From Enterococcus diestrammenae (GTDB taxonomy: Bacteria; Bacillota; Bacilli; Lactobacillales; Enterococcaceae): a stretch of DNA of 64,000 nt. The stretch covers positions 1-64,000 of the forward strand of contig NZ_MAEI01000002.1 in assembly GCF_009933255.1 (NCBI RefSeq), written 5' to 3'. Below, in pieces: positions 61,878-64,000 of this stretch; position 1 is the stretch's first letter, and each line of letters starts with the position of its first letter. Position numbers and translations under genes: made by a program. The notes beneath the pieces are model-generated. The model was not told the DNA's origin, made no database searches, and worked only from the letters and a program-made list of their open reading frames with translations.

Positions 61878-63398
61878 TTATAACAAATCCCGCTCCCGGT
61901 ACCATTCATCTGGTTCCCAAATCCATTGGAAGCCATCTTTTGCCACCAAATCATACGCAGCTTTTGGACCCATGGTGCCGGCTTCATAGTTAGGAAAATC
62001 TGGTTCGGTTTGGTCCCAGGCTTGACGGATGGCATCCACGATTCGCCAAGATTGGGCGACTTCATCCCAATGAGTAAAGTTAGTCGCATCTCCTCGTAAA
62101 GCATCCAAAATCAAACGTTCATAAGCTTCGGGACTATTTTCTACGGTCTCGGCACTGTTACGGTAATCTAGTTTGACTGGATGGGTATCAAAGCCTTGGC
62201 CGATTTCTTTGCCATTTAAGGTTAGGTTGAAGCCTTCTGTTGGCTGGATATAGATCGTTAGGATATTTGGCGGAAGTTGGCGTTCTTTGCAGTCAGCATT
62301 GATTTCCGCTTTAAAAAGATTCAGGGGGACTTGCTTGAAGACGATATTGATCCGCGTCCCTTTTTCGGTCAAGCGTTTACCAGTGCGGATGTAAAAAGGT
62401 ACCCCGGACCAACGGAAGTTATCCACGGTAAATTTACCCGCCACGAAGGTTTCTGTTTTGGAATCAGCAGCGACATTTGGCTCCTCCCGATAAGCGGCAA
62501 AGGTTTTGCCATCAAATTTGCCAGCAGCATATTGGCCCCGGACGAAGTTTTTTTGAACTTCTTCAGGGGTGTAAATCCGCACGGCGTTGAGGGCTTTGAT
62601 TTTTTCTGCCCGAATTTCTGTGTTGGAAAAAGCAGCGGGGGGTTCCATGACTAACAAGGATAAAATCTGGAGAATATGGTTTTGCACCATATCTTTCAGG
62701 GCACCACTTTTATCATAGTAGCCACCTCGATCTTCGACACCAAGGCTTTCGGCTAAGTTGATCTGTACGTTGTCAATGTAGCGGTTGTTCCAGAGGGATT
62801 CAAAGATATTATTGGCAAAGCGGATAGCGGAGATATTTTGAATCATTTCTTTGCCTAAGTAGTGGTCGATGCGGTAAATTTCGTTTTCCGCAAAGACTTC
62901 ACCGATTTCATTATTCAATTGGCTGGCTGATTGGAAGTCTGAGCCAAACGGTTTTTCGATAATCACGCGATGAAAGCCTTGGGAATCTTTCATGCCGCTT
63001 TTCTTCAAATTGGTGACGATGGTACCAAAATGGTTAGGTGACATCGCCAGGTAATAGAGGCGATTGCCAGCTAACTGGTATTTTTCATCAAGTTCGTCTG
63101 TGAGCTGCTTGATACTGTCGTAGTGACTGGTATCTTGTACGTCATGGGCTTGATAGTAAAAATGACTAGCAAAGTTTTTGGCTTCTACAGCATCAGGCTC
63201 TAGACTAGCGATGGCTTCTTGGACGATTTCACGATAATGGGCATCGGACCATTCCCGCCGTGCGGTACCGATGACTGCAAAATTTTCTTGCAAGTCCCCC
63301 TTGTGGTAAAGACGGTACAAAGAAGGGTAGAGTTTTCGATAGGCGAGGTCCCCGGTAGCGCCGAAAATGGTAAAGAGGACAGGTTTATGTTCAGGCAT
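61878..63398 (-). CDS. zwf: Glucose-6-phosphate 1-dehydrogenase
   Basis: A 506-residue oxidative pentose phosphate enzyme producing NADPH. N-terminal Rossmann motif IFGATGDLAYRKLYPSLYRL near 8-27, EKPFGSD near 145-151, and the substrate motif RIDHYLGKE near 172-180 with the catalytic histidine nearby. ATG at 63398 overlaps the TAA of the DtxR-type gene by one base (TAATG), implying translational coupling. GGAG lies about 13 nt before the start. Confidence 0.96.
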   Translation of the reverse strand: MPEHKPVLFTIFGATGDLAYRKLYPSLYRLYHKGDLQENFAVIGTARREWSDAHYREIVQEAIASLEPDAVEAKNFASHFYYQAHDVQDTSHYDSIKQLTDELDEKYQLAGNRLYYLAMSPNHFGTIVTNLKKSGMKDSQGFHRVIIEKPFGSDFQSASQLNNEIGEVFAENEIYRIDHYLGKEMIQNISAIRFANNIFESLWNNRYIDNVQINLAESLGVEDRGGYYDKSGALKDMVQNHILQILSLLVMEPPAAFSNTEIRAEKIKALNAVRIYTPEEVQKNFVRGQYAAGKFDGKTFAAYREEPNVAADSKTETFVAGKFTVDNFRWSGVPFYIRTGKRLTEKGTRINIVFKQVPLNLFKAEINADCKERQLPPNILTIYIQPTEGFNLTLNGKEIGQGFDTHPVKLDYRNSAETVENSPEAYERLILDALRGDATNFTHWDEVAQSWRIVDAIRQAWDQTEPDFPNYEAGTMGPKAAYDLVAKDGFQWIWEPDEWYRERDLL

Positions 63399-64000
63399 TA
63401 ATCAACAGCTCCTTTTATCTGATCAACAAAAATCGTGCTACAAGCTTTGTAGCTGACAGCAACTTCTGTGCCGTGTGTATCTTGAATCGTGATGGGGCCT
63501 TCATCAGGGCTGATGGCGGTGATTTGGTAAATGGCACCGAGTTTGATATTCAGTGTGACCAAATAATCCAATAGTTCCCGTTCATCCAAGACCCGAGCGA
63601 TGCGTAAGGTGTCACCAACTGCAAAATCTGTGAGTAATTGGCGTTCTTTTTCGTGGACGGTCTCATGGGCACGGGGAATCATGCCTCCATGAGGACAAAT
63701 TTGGGGATCGGCCATATAGGTAGAGAGGCGTTGAGCGAGTTTTTCTGAGGTGACATGCTCCAAAACTTCCGCATCGTCATGGACTTCATTCCATGAATAG
63801 CCCAAATGCTCTACCAGAAAAACTTCCCATAAACGGTGTTTGCGGATCAATGTACTGGCAGTAGCCAAGCCGGTTTCTGAAAGCTGCACTCCTTGATAAG
63901 GCGTATGGGCGACTAAACCTTCCTTCACCAGTTTGGTAATCATTTCGCTGACAGATGCTGGAGCGACAGCCAGACCCGTGACAATCTGCTTGTTACTGAC
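63398..64000 (-). CDS. DtxR/MntR-family metal-dependent regulator (5' end outside window)
   Basis: 200 residues of a metalloregulator; the start lies beyond the window edge. The visible part begins inside the winged helix (VSNKQIVTGLAVAPASVSEMITKLVKEGLV). The metal-binding/dimerisation domain has KHRLWEVFLVEHLGYSWNEVHDDAEVLEHV and ICPHGGMIP. The C-terminal SH3-like FeoA domain covers about the last 75 residues. The CPHGG form is like manganese-responsive SloR/EfaR-type proteins. It is joined by a one-base overlap to zwf, an unusual partner for a metal regulator. Confidence 0.9.
   Translation of the reverse strand, partial: VSNKQIVTGLAVAPASVSEMITKLVKEGLVAHTPYQGVQLSETGLATASTLIRKHRLWEVFLVEHLGYSWNEVHDDAEVLEHVTSEKLAQRLSTYMADPQICPHGGMIPRAHETVHEKERQLLTDFAVGDTLRIARVLDERELLDYLVTLNIKLGAIYQITAISPDEGPITIQDTHGTEVAVSYKACSTIFVDQIKGAVD

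Noticed and set aside
1..64000. CRISPR arrays, insertion sequences, prophage or conjugative genes
   Set aside because: No regularly spaced repeats, transposases, integrases or phage structural genes were seen on either strand.

Overview
The window looks like chromosomal core sequence of a low-GC Gram-positive lactic acid bacterium, most likely an Enterococcus or a close relative. The reasons are a sigma-54-dependent mannose PTS operon controlled by a LevR/ManR-type activator and carrying both a stand-alone EIIB and an EIIAB; the Firmicutes dcw order mraZ-rsmH-ftsL-pbp-mraY-murD-murG-divIB-ftsA-ftsZ-ylmE-sepF-ylmG-ylmH-divIVA-ileS; the L21/Prp/L27 cluster; and T-box leaders ahead of tRNA ligase genes. 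No IS element, prophage or CRISPR array was seen. The species cannot be fixed from the sequence alone.

Layout: 0-7.6 kb holds the 3' end of a rod-like RNA-type structure with a terminator, an MBL-fold hydrolase and lipoate ligase pair, a MoxR/DUF58/transglutaminase membrane operon and a GNAT acetyltransferase. 7.6-15.1 kb holds tRNA-Glu(CTC), the LevR-type regulator, a textbook -24/-12 promoter, the mannose PTS (IIB, IIAB, IIC, IID) and manO. 15.2-18.3 kb is a housekeeping run (GlsB-like protein, aminopeptidase P, efp, yqhY, nusB). 18.3-26 kb holds a T-box-controlled archaeal-type ProRS that has lost its zinc cysteines, a divergent pair of apparent pseudo-enzymes (a degenerate histidine kinase and a degenerate SipW-like signal peptidase), trmR, tRNA-Arg, a DUF2238-like membrane protein and a glycosyltransferase.

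26-35 kb contains rplU-prp-rpmA, a thioesterase, folD-xseA-xseB-ispA-tlyA, argR and recN. A 37-residue DUF4044 protein and corA follow on the minus strand. 36.5-55.2 kb is the cell-wall and division cluster, led by a DUF3397 gene behind a structured leader and by mraZ with its own three-box operator, and closed by ileS behind a T-box. 55.4-61.5 kb is glutamate synthase gltBD with two promoters. On the minus strand at the right edge, a DtxR/MntR-family regulator overlaps zwf by one base.

The least ordinary material is mostly non-coding. A family of about 93-nt intergenic repeats has three copies, each just after a terminator or terminator-like hairpin. A second family of about 125 nt has two copies. 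A 19-nt exact reverse complement of the tRNA-Glu(CTC) anticodon arm sits in the leader of the adjacent regulator gene. Several very long near-perfect hairpins sit between convergent genes. Start codons were reassigned from the longest open frame wherever a ribosome binding site and family alignment favoured an internal start; this is stated for each gene.
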